A DNA stretch of 64,000 nucleotides from Mesorhizobium terrae (GCF_008727715.1 NZ_CP044218.1:4295501-4359500), one strand, 5' to 3'; shown: positions 8,477-17,480, counted from the stretch's first letter. Program-made: numbers and translations. The notes: generated by a model from the letters alone, not told the origin.

Positions 8477-9358
8477 ATGAACCTGAAAGCCGAAGTGACC
8501 GCATTCTTCGATCCCCGGACCTTTTCGGTGCAGTATGTCGTCGCCGATCCGGCAACGAAGAAGTGTGCGATCGTCGATCCCGTGCTCGATTTCGATGAGA
8601 AGTCGGGCACTACGGCGACCGTCAATGCCGACCACATCCTCGACTTCATCGAGGAACGGGGGCTGGCGGTCGAATGGATCCTCGATACCCACCCGCATGC
8701 AGACCACTTCTCCGCGGCCCGTTATCTCAAGTCGAAGACGGGTGCGCCGACCGCCATTGGCGAACGTGTCGTCGACGTCCAGAAACTGTGGAAGGGCATC
8801 TACAACTGGCCGGAGCTGAACGCGGACGGCTCGCAGTGGGACAAGCTGTTCGCAGAGGGCGAGACCTTCTCCGTCGGTGAACTCGAGGGAAAGGTGCTCT
8901 TCTCGCCGGGGCACACGCTGGCCTCGATCACCTATGTCGTCGGCGACACGGCCTTCATCCACGATACGCTGTTCATGCCCGACAGCGGCACCGCGCGCGC
9001 CGACTTTCCCGGTGGCAGCGCCGGGCGGCTCTGGCAGTCGATCCAGGAGATCCTGTCGCTGCCGGCGGAAACGAGGCTGTTCACCGGCCACGACTACCAG
9101 CCGGGCGGCCGCGAGCCGAAATGGGAAAGCACGGTTGCCGAGCAGAAGGCGGGCAATTCACACATCTCGAAGCTCTTGACCGAGGCGGAGTTCGTCGCTG
9201 TGCGCGAGGCGCGTGACCGCACGCTGCCGATGCCAAAGCTGATCCTGCATGCGCTGCAGATCAACATCAATGGCGGCCGCTTGCCGGAGCCCGAGGCCAA
9301 CGGCAAGCGCTACCTGAAATTCCCGCTCGACGCGCTGCAGGGCGCGAACTGGGGGTAG
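8477..9358 (+). CDS. Metallo-beta-lactamase-fold persulfide dioxygenase (ETHE1/Blh-like)
   Basis: 293 residues. The metal-binding signature is THPHADHFSAA, followed by SPGHTLAS and FTGHDYQPGG, the pattern of ETHE1-type sulfur dioxygenases, which use one iron to oxidise glutathione persulfide to sulfite. FMPDSGTARADFP is also typical of the family. In this operon it would remove persulfides produced from sulfide while the downstream membrane proteins export or exchange the products. The start at 8477 has GTGAGG upstream; a codon at 8465 is less likely. Only six bases separate it from bigR. Confidence 0.88.
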   Translation: MNLKAEVTAFFDPRTFSVQYVVADPATKKCAIVDPVLDFDEKSGTTATVNADHILDFIEERGLAVEWILDTHPHADHFSAARYLKSKTGAPTAIGERVVDVQKLWKGIYNWPELNADGSQWDKLFAEGETFSVGELEGKVLFSPGHTLASITYVVGDTAFIHDTLFMPDSGTARADFPGGSAGRLWQSIQEILSLPAETRLFTGHDYQPGGREPKWESTVAEQKAGNSHISKLLTEAEFVAVREARDRTLPMPKLILHALQININGGRLPEPEANGKRYLKFPLDALQGANWG

Positions 9359-9364
9359 AGAACC

Positions 9365-9703
9365 ATGGTCCAGCAACCGAACATGCCGGTTGCCGATCTG
9401 CTCGAACGGGCAGGAGAGGCATCCGAATTCCTCAAGAAGCTCGCCAATCCCAACCGGCTGATGATCGCCTGCGCGCTTGTCGACGGCGAGCACTCGGTGC
9501 GCGAACTGGAAGACAGTCTCGGCATCAGGCAGCCGGGACTGTCGCAGCAGATCGCCGAGCTGCGCGATGCGGGCCTGATCGTCGGACGCAAGGAATCGAA
9601 GTCCGTCTTCTACCGGCTCGCCGATGAACGGGTGAGGGCGGTCGTCACCCTGCTCTACCAGATGTTCTGTGCCCCCGGCGCTGACGCCAGAAACGAGAGC
9701 TGA
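9365..9703 (+). CDS. bigR: BigR-type ArsR-family repressor sensing sulfide/persulfide
   Basis: 112 residues, an ArsR winged helix ([16 protein letters not shown], then [19 protein letters not shown]). Cys residues at 36 and 102 have the same 66-residue spacing as the redox pair C42/C108 of BigR, which forms a disulfide or polysulfide bridge and releases DNA when sulfide rises. No metal-site motif of ArsR or SmtB type is seen. It lies inside the operon it should control, and an AT-rich palindrome overlaps the operon's -10 box at 7952-7963. Confidence 0.88.
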   Translation: MVQQPNMPVADLLERAGEASEFLKKLANPNRLMIACALVDGEHSVRELEDSLGIRQPGLSQQIAELRDAGLIVGRKESKSVFYRLADERVRAVVTLLYQMFCAPGADARNES

Positions 9704-9708
9704 GAGAA

Positions 9709-10137
9709 ATGACCGAATTCACACCGATCGCCTCCACCCTTGGCGGCGTCCTCATTGGCTTCTCCGCGGTTCTGCTGATGGCCTGGGAAGGGCGCATCGC
9801 CGGCATCAGCGGCATCGCTGGCCGCTTGCTGCCGCCCTATCTCGACGGCGCTTTCCTGTCGCGCCTTGGTTTTGTTCTGGGGCTGGTCGTCGCGCCCGTG
9901 ATCTATTCCGTGGCGACGGGGCAGGCGGTGCTGCAGTCGGTCTCGTCCAATCTGCCGCTGATCGCCGTGGCCGGGCTGCTGGTCGGCTTCGGTTCGGTCT
10001 ATGGCAATGGCTGCACCAGTGGCCACGGCGTCTGCGGCCTCTCCAGGCTGTCGCCGCGCTCGCTTGTCGCCACGCTGACCTTCATAGCGACAGCCTTCGC
10101 GACCGTCCTCGTCGTCCGTCACATCGTGGGAGCATGA
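9709..10137 (+). CDS. YeeE/YedE family transporter, half protein
   Basis: 142 residues with about four hydrophobic helices and the signature [13 protein letters not shown] near residue 100, holding two of the cysteines that relay thiosulfate-type sulfur in YeeE. It corresponds to the first half of full-length YeeE. The second half is encoded by the next gene, which overlaps it by four bases (ATGA), so the two proteins probably assemble together as an inner-membrane sulfur-compound channel. Confidence 0.87.
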   Translation: MTEFTPIASTLGGVLIGFSAVLLMAWEGRIAGISGIAGRLLPPYLDGAFLSRLGFVLGLVVAPVIYSVATGQAVLQSVSSNLPLIAVAGLLVGFGSVYGNGCTSGHGVCGLSRLSPRSLVATLTFIATAFATVLVVRHIVGA

Positions 10138-10571
10138 CCATGTCGTTTCTCGTCAATCTCGCGCTCGGCCTTTTGTTCGGCATCGGGCTCGTCGTGTCGG
10201 GCATGTCGGACCCGGCCAAGGTGCTCAACTTCCTCGACCTGCTCGGCACCTGGGACCCGTCGCTTGCCTTCGTCATGGGCGGCGCCGTTGTCACGGCCTT
10301 CATCGGCTACCGCATCGTGCTCCGCCGCCCCAAGCCTGTTGCCGCCAGCGCGTTCCACCTGCCGGCGAAGACCGACATCGACAGCAAGGTGCTGGTCGGA
10401 CCGGCCATCTTCGGCATCGGCTGGGGCCTTGGCGGCTTCTGTCCGGGGCCGGCGCTGACCGCGGCAACCTTGGGCGCCACCGGTGCCTACGTCTTTCTGC
10501 CGACGATGTTCCTCGGCATGTGGCTGGCCCGCATCGTGGCCAACAGAAAGCTCGCCGCCGCAGCGGCGTGA
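10134..10571 (+). CDS. DUF6691 / YeeE-YedE second-half membrane protein
   Basis: 145 residues, about four membrane helices, with the sulfur-relay cysteine motif GGFCPGPAL at about residue 105 and the N-terminal [16 protein letters not shown] typical of the family. The start at 10134 overlaps the stop of the previous gene (ATGA); a second ATG at 10140 is possible. Together with the preceding half it makes a split YeeE-type transporter in the bigR operon. Confidence 0.85.
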   Translation: MTMSFLVNLALGLLFGIGLVVSGMSDPAKVLNFLDLLGTWDPSLAFVMGGAVVTAFIGYRIVLRRPKPVAASAFHLPAKTDIDSKVLVGPAIFGIGWGLGGFCPGPALTAATLGATGAYVFLPTMFLGMWLARIVANRKLAAAAA

Positions 10572-10637
10572 CGACATCGCCGGACCGCAACTGACCGTCC
10601 GGCAACACAGACATTTCAGATCGGAAAGGGCCGGGCC

Positions 10638-11420
10638 ATGTTTCTGGAACCCGTTCAATATGCTTTGGGCGCACTCTCCGGTGGCGTTGTCGGCCTCAGC
10701 CTCGGTCTGTTCGGCGGCGGAGGCTCTATCCTGGCCGTGCCGCTGATGGTCTATCTCGTCGGCGTTCCCAACGCGCATCTCGCCATCGGCACCAGTGCCG
10801 TCTCGGTCGCTGCCAACGCCATGACCGGGCTCGCCAGCCATGCTCGCAACGGCACCGTGAACTGGCGCTGCGCCGCCGTCTACAGCGCTGCCGGCGTGCT
10901 GGGCGCCTTCTTCGGCTCGTCGCTCGGCAAGGCCATTGACGGTCGCCATCTGCTCTTCTTGTTTGCCGGCCTGATGCTGGTCGTCGGGGCGTTGATGTTC
11001 CGGCGCCGGGGCGTTGCCGGCGATCCGACTGCCGTCTGCAGTCGCGAGAACGCGCCCCGAGTAATGGGTTTCGGTAGCGGCACGGGCTTGCTGTCCGGCT
11101 TCTTCGGCATCGGTGGCGGCTTTCTGATCGTGCCGGGCCTGGTCGCGTCGACCGGCATGCCGATGATCAACGCCATCGGCTCATCGCTGGTCGCCGTTGC
11201 TGCTTTTGGCATGACCACCGCCATTTCCTATGCCCTGTCGGGCATGGTCGACTGGTCTCTTGCCTTCGTTTTCATCGCTGGCGGCATAGCGGGCGGCCTC
11301 GGCGGCTCAAGGGCCGCCATGCTGCTTGAGACGCGCAAGGGCGCGCTCAACATGCTGTTTGCGCTGATGATCGTCGTCGTCGCCATCTACATGGCCTGGC
11401 GCAATATGATCGGTGGCTAA
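10638..11420 (+). CDS. TauE/SafE-family sulfite exporter
   Basis: 260 residues, about eight membrane helices in two related halves: the first has SLGLFGGGGSILAVPLMVY, the second GLLSGFFGIGGGFLIVPGL, the inverted-repeat glycine signatures of the TauE/SafE family. In bigR operons it is thought to export the sulfite made by the persulfide dioxygenase. It is the last gene of the operon, 66 bases after the DUF6691 gene. Confidence 0.87.
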   Translation: MFLEPVQYALGALSGGVVGLSLGLFGGGGSILAVPLMVYLVGVPNAHLAIGTSAVSVAANAMTGLASHARNGTVNWRCAAVYSAAGVLGAFFGSSLGKAIDGRHLLFLFAGLMLVVGALMFRRRGVAGDPTAVCSRENAPRVMGFGSGTGLLSGFFGIGGGFLIVPGLVASTGMPMINAIGSSLVAVAAFGMTTAISYALSGMVDWSLAFVFIAGGIAGGLGGSRAAMLLETRKGALNMLFALMIVVVAIYMAWRNMIGG

Positions 11421-11734
11421 TAGCGCTGGCAGAGCGCTGCCTGTGCCGTTCAGCCCTTGCGTCCACAGACCGGTTCGACCGCCATGGGCGCGGCTGTTGA
11501 TCGTGAAGTCGACGGCATAAGTCTCGATAGACCCTGATAGCGGCTGGCTTGGCGAGGCCACGAGGAACATTGGTGCCCGGCCCGTGAACGTGTAACGCGC
11601 AAAGACAGTTGGCATGTGACCGAGGAGCGGTGGGAATAGGCGGGATTTGCCGGGAACCGCCGAGAATTTATGGAAATCAACGTATTGCGCGGGGAAGCGG
11701 TGGAGTGTCGGAGGGCTGCATATCTCTGTCATCT

Positions 11735-11751
11735 GCCAAGTGATGTTGCGC
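11735..11751 (+). repeat. Single copy of a repeat also found near 59.0 kb
   Basis: GCCAAGTGATGTTGCGC differs by one base from the motif GCCAAGTGAAGTTGCGCG that occurs at 59024-59041 and 59088-59105, in the same orientation. Its meaning is unknown; an insertion-sequence remnant is one possibility. Confidence 0.4.
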
Positions 11752-11815
11752 TGGCAAGCGTCTAGAGGATGGCGCGGCGGTTCAAATTCGGAAAAAGGCG
11801 GTCAAGTTGGGGTTG

Positions 11816-11929
11816 AGGTGGGAACTGTGATGGTTTTCAGCCGATCAGTTCCCACCTTGTGATTATCTTAATCGATAAGGGATCTGAACCGGTCGTCTGT
11901 ACTTCGCGCCTTCGAGGTGGGAACTGTGA
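11816..11929. repeat. Three copies of AGGTGGGAACTG, two forming an inverted repeat
   Basis: AGGTGGGAACTG at 11816-11827 is matched by its exact complement at 11846-11857, giving a 12-pair stem with an 18-base loop. A third, direct copy extended to AGGTGGGAACTGTGA is at 11915-11929. No gene is attached to it. Confidence 0.6.
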
Positions 11930-12342
11930 AATTCGGTCGCAGCCCGACAGTCAAAGGATATTGCTGCGGCAACCCGTTGTCTTCGGACAGAGTTTCCACT
12001 TCGGCGTGGAAGAGAGGTGGGTTCCGGTCGGCTTTGTGAGGTACTTTCCGCATTTTAGCACAGGTGTGTGAAAGCGGCTTCCGGGGCGGCGTGGTAGGTC
12101 AAGTAGCCGGATATCACCTCATCCGGTTGCGGTATTGCCCGGAGGGATCGTAGAATTACCTGCGACGAGTTTGGCCTTGCCTTTTGGTGTGCAGGGCCTT
12201 TCAGCAAGATGAACGGCGACCACTTTCTACTACGCCGTAGTTGACAGCTCTACGCTGGGAATCGATGCGTGTCGCCTATATATGGATTGATACGATTGGG
12301 CCGAAACGGACTTCAGCAGCGCTTCAACTTTCCCCGTTTCGA

Positions 12343-13005
12343 TTAACTATCCTCCGGTTCCCTGCGCCCTTGGCGCTGTCCAATTGCGAGTTCGGTAGCC
12401 TTTACGGCATCCACTCGAGGCACTTCGAACACGTCTCTTAAGCGCACATATCGGCCGCTTCCATTAACTCTACCCACTAAATCTAAACGCGCAAAATCGA
12501 TGCCCCCACCGGGCTCGATCAGATCATCACAAATATGTACAGCTATCACCTCTCCAACGAAGATTTGATCGGCTCGCCCTATCTGCAGAGTATGCGTCAC
12601 CCGGCATTCCAATGCGACAGGACTCTGAGATATGCGCGGAGGCGCAACGTCCGTGGATGCTTCGAGACCAATACCTGCTATTTCCACTTCGGACACAGAT
12701 GAAGGGAAGTCGGCAGCTGTCAGATTCATATCTGACACAAGAGCTGCCGTGACGAGATTAACGACCATTTCCCCGCTGCATACAAGGTTTCGCGCTGTGT
12801 CCTTTTGCCCGCCATCGTCGCGGCCATTAACTCCAATACAAATCGTTGCGGGGTCAGTTGAAAATAGATTGAAGTATGAGAATGGAGCTGCGTTCACTTG
12901 TCCGATCGTATCCAGCGTAACAACCCAAGCGATCGGGCGTGGCACTATCACGGATGATAGAATCTTAAAGGTGAGGAATTTGTCCTCATCGCAACGAAAC
13001 AGCAT
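12343..13005 (-). CDS. Flavin reductase-like FMN-binding protein
   Basis: 220 residues of the flavin-reductase-like split-barrel family: SVIVPRPIAWVVTLDTIGQ at the N-terminus, AAPFSYFNLFSTDPATICIG and the FMN-contact segment KDTARNL, then IGRADQIFVGEVIAVH. Such proteins reduce FMN with NAD(P)H or act as flavoprotein components of two-component oxygenases. It is the last gene of the five-gene minus-strand operon and could supply electrons to the Rieske oxygenase at 16386-17480, since no separate ferredoxin reductase is present. Codon use is AT-richer than in the neighbouring chromosome. Confidence 0.82.
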   Translation of the reverse strand: MLFRCDEDKFLTFKILSSVIVPRPIAWVVTLDTIGQVNAAPFSYFNLFSTDPATICIGVNGRDDGGQKDTARNLVCSGEMVVNLVTAALVSDMNLTAADFPSSVSEVEIAGIGLEASTDVAPPRISQSPVALECRVTHTLQIGRADQIFVGEVIAVHICDDLIEPGGGIDFARLDLVGRVNGSGRYVRLRDVFEVPRVDAVKATELAIGQRQGRREPEDS

Positions 13006-13023
13006 CTGTCTAATTTCTCGAAA

Positions 13024-13995
13024 TCAGTCTGCCAAATTGAAGTCAACATGATCCTGCCAGTGCGCAAGCTCACCATATGCCCCGGTTGTTCTAGCCGCTT
13101 CCATCATTTTCTTCCAACGCTCGGGGAGCATCCGCGCCAAATCTTTCTGATCAGCTGAGCCAAGGATACGGTTGTTGAGAAGTTGTAGCCGCGCTTCATC
13201 CATCATAGGTGCTGTTAAGTCTTGGTTTTCCTTCCCAATAAGTTCATGAGCTTTCAGATAGTTGCTGCCAAGGTAGCGGCGGCACCCCTCAAAAGTCGCC
13301 TTTACGAATGCACGTAGAGCGCTACGTCGAGTATCAAGTGTCGCCTTTCCGACGGCGAGGAGATAAGCGTAATCGTCGAACCCGTGATCTGCCAGAAGGA
13401 GCACCTTCGGCTCCACCCCAGCAGCACGGAAGCGCGCAGGCTCGCTGGAGACGAACCCTAGGATTGCTGCTTTCGGCAAACTGAGCGGTAGCTCCAAGGT
13501 TCCCATGTAGTCCCTTGCCTGCTCATCATTCCAATTAAATAGCTTCTTGAGCATTGGCCACACCGCCAGCCTGCTGTGGGCTGACATGAAGATTGGAACT
13601 CCAGAAAACTCCTCAAGAGTCGAAAGGTCGCGATCGGTTCGGGAAATCAGTGCTAACGGTGAACGCTGAAATAGGGCTCCAATGGCCACCAATGGTAGCT
13701 TTTCTTGTTCGTAAATGAAGACCTTTTGAGCGAAAGAAGCCACACCCACATCCGCTTTGCCAGTGAGCAGGGTCTGTTCTACGTTAAGTTTTGGACCTCC
13801 CGGTCGCAATTCTACAGTGAGGCCGGCTTGCTGATAAAGGTTTTCGGCTTGAGCTTGATAGAAGCATCCAAATTCTGGCGCGGGAGACCAGGAGAGCTGC
13901 ACGGTGATACGCTCTTCCGCATTTGCAGAATATACCTGGAGAAGTATTGCTATCAATGAAAATACCAATTTTAGTGCCGCTCTAAACACTGCCAT
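13024..13995 (-). CDS. NMT1/THI5-like ABC transporter substrate-binding protein
   Basis: About 323 residues with a signal peptide (MAVFRAALKLVFSLIAIL to the cleavage at YSANA), so it is periplasmic. The mature start ERITVQLSWSPAPEFGCFYQ and the block GGPKLNVEQTLLTGKADVGV match NMT1/SsuA-type proteins that bind pyrimidines, sulfonates or aromatic acids. No permease or ATPase gene is present, so it is an orphan receptor or borrows a transporter. The start at 13995 overlaps the peroxidase gene by 14 bases, which indicates cotranscription. Confidence 0.8.
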   Translation of the reverse strand: MAVFRAALKLVFSLIAILLQVYSANAEERITVQLSWSPAPEFGCFYQAQAENLYQQAGLTVELRPGGPKLNVEQTLLTGKADVGVASFAQKVFIYEQEKLPLVAIGALFQRSPLALISRTDRDLSTLEEFSGVPIFMSAHSRLAVWPMLKKLFNWNDEQARDYMGTLELPLSLPKAAILGFVSSEPARFRAAGVEPKVLLLADHGFDDYAYLLAVGKATLDTRRSALRAFVKATFEGCRRYLGSNYLKAHELIGKENQDLTAPMMDEARLQLLNNRILGSADQKDLARMLPERWKKMMEAARTTGAYGELAHWQDHVDFNLAD

Positions 13996-15484
13996 TCCTT
14001 TCGTACAGCGTTTCGATACGAGATAATGCTGGAGAAAATAGATAAAGGCCGCCGGTCCCATGAACCCAGGTGGTTTGCAGTCTGGGAGTACTCACGACTT
14101 CGCAGTGACCGAGAGGGTGGCGCACTTCAATTTGGTCCCTGTCGTCGAGGCGCCCCAATAGCGCATCTCGAACGGCACCGTTCTCGGCGGAGCTGAATGT
14201 GAGAAAGTCTGAGACAAGGCGTTCGTACTGGTCTTCGATAGACGACATATAGGCAAGGAAATGCAACCCCCGATCCACTGGATCGACAACGGGTGCTGCC
14301 AATGTCGAAGTCGATGGTCTGCCGTACGGAATGCCACGTCGGAACAGTGGCGGTGTTGGGTTTGGATAGTCTAAACTTGGTCTGCATTTTCTTGCGTGAG
14401 CCGACAAAGGGCACCGACTTCCCGGTGGATCGTCACCATCCCTTGGGAAGATAATGTTCTGATCAGTAACCGCGTTGGGGTCTCGTTCTGGCGAGGAAAA
14501 TAGCGATGCCCCTGAAGGCCATCGCCCCATGACACCTGCTGCAATACTGGACCTCGCCGCGTCGATAGATCCTCCAAATTGCTCAACCGAGCGTCGAGAC
14601 ATCGTGTCAACCCATCGGTGGAAACCAGCGACGTCTTGTCTCAACCTCAAAAAGACAAGAAACGAGCCACCCGTGAAAAATTCCGGGAGCTTAGAGGGCG
14701 TGCCGTTCACCTCTTCTGCTGCCTTCGCTTGGCCGACAATTAGATGCCCAGGCCAAACCAACTCTTGACCGTGTTTGGTGGGGCGGTTGGGATCGTCTGG
14801 GTCGCGTTGGACTATCCAAGAATCCGCGCCTAGGTTCGCCCGGCCTCTTATTACGGGCGTAGCCAGACCGTCACGAAAACCGAAATGCTCAGCCATCGCG
14901 GTTTGCTCGCCCCACCGGTGTTCGAGCGCAGACCCAACCTCATAACCTGGCATGAGAAACTTGTCCCATCCTGCCGGTTTTGCTCCAGAGATGCGTCCAA
15001 AAAGATCTCGCATCCAATCTTGTGTTGAGTTTCGATCGTCTCCCGCAATTATGAATATGCCGTCACAAGCGTTTTCGCCTGTAGTTCCGTCGTGGATAAG
15101 CCAGTTTGCGGAGGAGTTGGCGTTTGAACGCTCGTTGAAGATCCCCAGTTTTTGCGCGGAAGCGTGGTAGCCTTGGCCAAATGCTCCTTGATCTGACCTT
15201 TCGTGGTGAAGCACGAGCTTGCGCAGACCGGCTGCTGTAAAAGCTATGTTTACCCATATGGCGTTCTCAGCTGAACCGCTTTTGCGTAGGGCGCTTCGGT
15301 AAGCCAAGACTTCGGCCGAAGACGTAACATGCGGACGCAGATTTGCTAGAAAGGCCCCGAAAGCGATTCTATCAAGGATTGTAAATCCAGCGGTGATCTG
15401 CGTAGCTTTTCGAAAGCCAGGACAGGCATTTCCTTGTATGTCGGTCAGATCGATTACCGGTTCTTCTGTCGGGTTATTTGCCAT
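13982..15484 (-). CDS. DyP-type heme peroxidase
   Basis: 500 residues. The family signature GFRDG is at residues 202-206 with catalytic D205, and the proximal heme histidine region is in CPLSAHARKCRP; the C-terminal part has RRGIPYG and GLHFLAYMSSIEDQYE, both typical. There is no Tat or Sec signal, so it is cytoplasmic unless carried. DyP enzymes oxidise dyes, phenolics and lignin-like aromatics with peroxide. It sits in an operon with a Rieske oxygenase and a tandem-domain protein whose gene end overlaps its start by 11 bases, suggesting a joint pathway on an aromatic compound. Confidence 0.87.
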   Translation of the reverse strand: MANNPTEEPVIDLTDIQGNACPGFRKATQITAGFTILDRIAFGAFLANLRPHVTSSAEVLAYRSALRKSGSAENAIWVNIAFTAAGLRKLVLHHERSDQGAFGQGYHASAQKLGIFNERSNANSSANWLIHDGTTGENACDGIFIIAGDDRNSTQDWMRDLFGRISGAKPAGWDKFLMPGYEVGSALEHRWGEQTAMAEHFGFRDGLATPVIRGRANLGADSWIVQRDPDDPNRPTKHGQELVWPGHLIVGQAKAAEEVNGTPSKLPEFFTGGSFLVFLRLRQDVAGFHRWVDTMSRRSVEQFGGSIDAARSSIAAGVMGRWPSGASLFSSPERDPNAVTDQNIIFPRDGDDPPGSRCPLSAHARKCRPSLDYPNPTPPLFRRGIPYGRPSTSTLAAPVVDPVDRGLHFLAYMSSIEDQYERLVSDFLTFSSAENGAVRDALLGRLDDRDQIEVRHPLGHCEVVSTPRLQTTWVHGTGGLYLFSPALSRIETLYERNGSV

Positions 15485-16379
15485 TTTGCAGCTCTAACTC
15501 AACTTGCAGCTCCGCCTCAGCCATCTGTAGCCGCCGCCCGTCTGCTTCCTTTTGATCTCCCAGCGGGCGCAAGACGACTGAAAGAAGTTCACTCTGTTCA
15601 CCGAGTGGGTTCAGATTGACCAATTCATCCAATTCTTCCGGTGTTTCAGCGTCGATAACAACCGCCGCACCCTTTTGGTTTGAAACCGGATTGCCAGGAT
15701 GACAAAGGACACCGCTGGCCCAGCCATGTGTTACAGAGCCGCTTTCTACAAGTTTGCTATTGTAGGTGTGCCACCATCTTACCTTCTCGGTTTCGACATT
15801 TCGCTGCAAATCCGAAATAGTCATGCCGGCTTGGGGGGCGTGACCCACAAGCAAATACGAGATCCGATATCTATCGCTTGCGCGGGCGTCAGGAGGCGCT
15901 GGCAAATTTGCAGGCGCTATAAAACCTTGTGTCGTTTCCTCCAACTCCGGCGGCCTTGTGGCAAAAAGCGCGCGGGCGCTTTGTTGCGCCATGCGCGACG
16001 CAGGATCTGACGGCAGCGGTTTTGCCCAATCTCTGTTTTGAACTTCATCGAGATAATCTCGCTCGAGACTCCGCAATGGCACTGTTACATAGCTGCTGTA
16101 TTCCCTTAGCGGATCACGCTCGAGGAGCGTGGTGAACTCTTCCATTCCGTCGCAGTGATAAATGGCGACATGGGTTGATACGATTTGCGAGTCTCTGAAT
16201 TTGCTAATTAGCTGATGGGAGCCCCAAGACCAGGGAAGCTTGCCCGCGGCATGAAGTTGAGCCACGTATTCGTGCCATTTCATAACGGCTCGCCAGCGCA
16301 TAACCTTTTGGCGCGGCGTCCATGACAGATAATCGTCAGGCGAATTGATGATGACCAGTGTTGTGATCGCGTATGCCAT
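15474..16379 (-). CDS. Protein of unknown function with two YCII/ABM-like halves
   Basis: 301 residues, no signal peptide. Each half looks like a dimeric alpha/beta-barrel (YCII or antibiotic-monooxygenase-like) domain: the first ends DPLREYSSYVTVPLRSL at about residue 105, the second ends NPLGEQSELLSVVLRPL near 275, and both have a helix with a Trp-rich block before it (VMKWHEYVAQLHAAGKLPW; VRWWHTYNSKLVESGSVTHG). This is a likely internal duplication with a linker at about 130-165. It overlaps the DyP peroxidase start and lies six bases after the Rieske gene, so it probably acts on the same substrate. Function is otherwise unknown. Confidence 0.6.
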   Translation of the reverse strand: MAYAITTLVIINSPDDYLSWTPRQKVMRWRAVMKWHEYVAQLHAAGKLPWSWGSHQLISKFRDSQIVSTHVAIYHCDGMEEFTTLLERDPLREYSSYVTVPLRSLERDYLDEVQNRDWAKPLPSDPASRMAQQSARALFATRPPELEETTQGFIAPANLPAPPDARASDRYRISYLLVGHAPQAGMTISDLQRNVETEKVRWWHTYNSKLVESGSVTHGWASGVLCHPGNPVSNQKGAAVVIDAETPEELDELVNLNPLGEQSELLSVVLRPLGDQKEADGRRLQMAEAELQVELELQNGK

Positions 16380-16385
16380 ATTTGG

Positions 16386-17480
16386 TCACTCCCCTCCGGA
16401 TAATTTTGACAACATCACCTTTCGTAAGAGCCGGGTAGGTTCGTCGAGCAGTACATGCCTCTCCTCGTAGCTACGGAGATCTATTCCAGACAACGGCAGT
16501 TGCTGAACCATGTTCTTGTCTTCGGCGGTAATCTGTCTCTGCAGCAGCGCCTCTTCCCGCGCTTGTTCTTCGGACAGGTTTGCTCCCTCGCCCCGCAGAA
16601 CGAGCTTGTAAACTAGCGTGGATTGTGTGGTCTCAGGTTGAAGAGCTAAGAAAATGCGATCAAAAATTCCCCGGCGAGGGTAGGCAATTGTCAAAGCGAG
16701 CGAAAATGGAAAGTAATAGCGGTAGGTAAGAATTCTTTCTTCGACATCGTCCGAATTTCCTCCGCCAATCAGCCTTTTGCCTCGGGCGGACACCTCACAT
16801 TCGAAGCCGTCGTCGACCTCAGACAGTCGCCGGACATCCAGCCGCCCCTTCTGTCCAAAAGTGTCGGCATGTACAAAAGGGAAGTGCGTTACATCGATGA
16901 AGTTGTCGATGATCTGGGATGCGGTAGCTGACCATGAATCGACAAGGCAAAAAGTTCGATCGTCGATCGGCCAAAGTCCCTCTGGAAGAGCTGGAAGCGA
17001 GGTGCTCGAAGCCTGCGGTGCGACCCAAAGAAGGCCGTACTTGACGTCTACGCCGTGCGGGCTACTCAAGCAAAATTGGGCGAGTTGGTTAGTAGTTGCG
17101 CTTGGCGCCGCAACGCAATTCCCTTCACTGTTGAAGACAAACCCATGGTATGGGCAAGAAAGGAGGTTTCCGGCGGCTCTGCCCTTGCTTAACGGGGCCC
17201 CTCGATGCGGACATCGATCTTCAAATATAGAGTACTCGCCGTCCAACCTCGCAACCACGTAATGCTGCCCCAATAGGGTCAAACGTCGCGGCTCTACTCC
17301 GATGTCAGCAACTCGAGCCACCGGGTGCCAGAAAGCAGATAGGCGTTCATCTGAATTTACGAGACGATCCGAAGAAAGAACCACCTCACCCCCCTCGGGA
17401 AGTTGTTCAAAACAGAAGGTAGCAGGCTTCTCGATATTTCCAAAGAAGCCTGACCTCAGCAACATTCGAGCTTCAATCAA
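16386..17480 (-). CDS. Rieske non-heme iron oxygenase, alpha subunit-like
   Basis: 364 residues. The [2Fe-2S] Rieske site is C90-x-H92 (CPHRGAPLSKG) and C109-x2-H112 (CPYHGF). The mononuclear iron motif is DNFIDVTHFPFVHADTFG with H199 and H204, preceded by bridging D196. This is the single-component alpha-subunit architecture of vanillate demethylase or phthalate-type oxygenases; no ferredoxin or beta subunit is nearby. The first 40 residues before DERLSAFWHPVA are longer than usual, but no better start codon is seen. First gene of the operon 17480 to 12343. Confidence 0.85.
   Translation of the reverse strand: MIEARMLLRSGFFGNIEKPATFCFEQLPEGGEVVLSSDRLVNSDERLSAFWHPVARVADIGVEPRRLTLLGQHYVVARLDGEYSIFEDRCPHRGAPLSKGRAAGNLLSCPYHGFVFNSEGNCVAAPSATTNQLAQFCLSSPHGVDVKYGLLWVAPQASSTSLPALPEGLWPIDDRTFCLVDSWSATASQIIDNFIDVTHFPFVHADTFGQKGRLDVRRLSEVDDGFECEVSARGKRLIGGGNSDDVEERILTYRYYFPFSLALTIAYPRRGIFDRIFLALQPETTQSTLVYKLVLRGEGANLSEEQAREEALLQRQITAEDKNMVQQLPLSGIDLRSYEERHVLLDEPTRLLRKVMLSKLSGGE

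Larger units (their letters stand above)
11421..12342. other. Gene-free spacer of about 920 bases
   Basis: No convincing coding sequence is seen on either strand; the open frames here are short and without ribosome-binding sites. It holds an AGCGCT-GGCAG-AGCGCT hairpin just after the exporter stop codon, the inverted/direct repeat set at 11816-11929 and the 17-base repeat at 11735. It separates the GC-rich sulfide operon from the AT-richer oxygenase operon, so it may be the junction of an acquired segment. Confidence 0.6.

Noticed and set aside
11307..11732. Minus-strand open frame of 141 codons overlapping the end of the exporter gene
   Set aside because: It runs 114 bases into the TauE/SafE gene tail-to-tail, has no ribosome-binding site and no recognisable domain; it is most likely a chance frame in GC-rich DNA.
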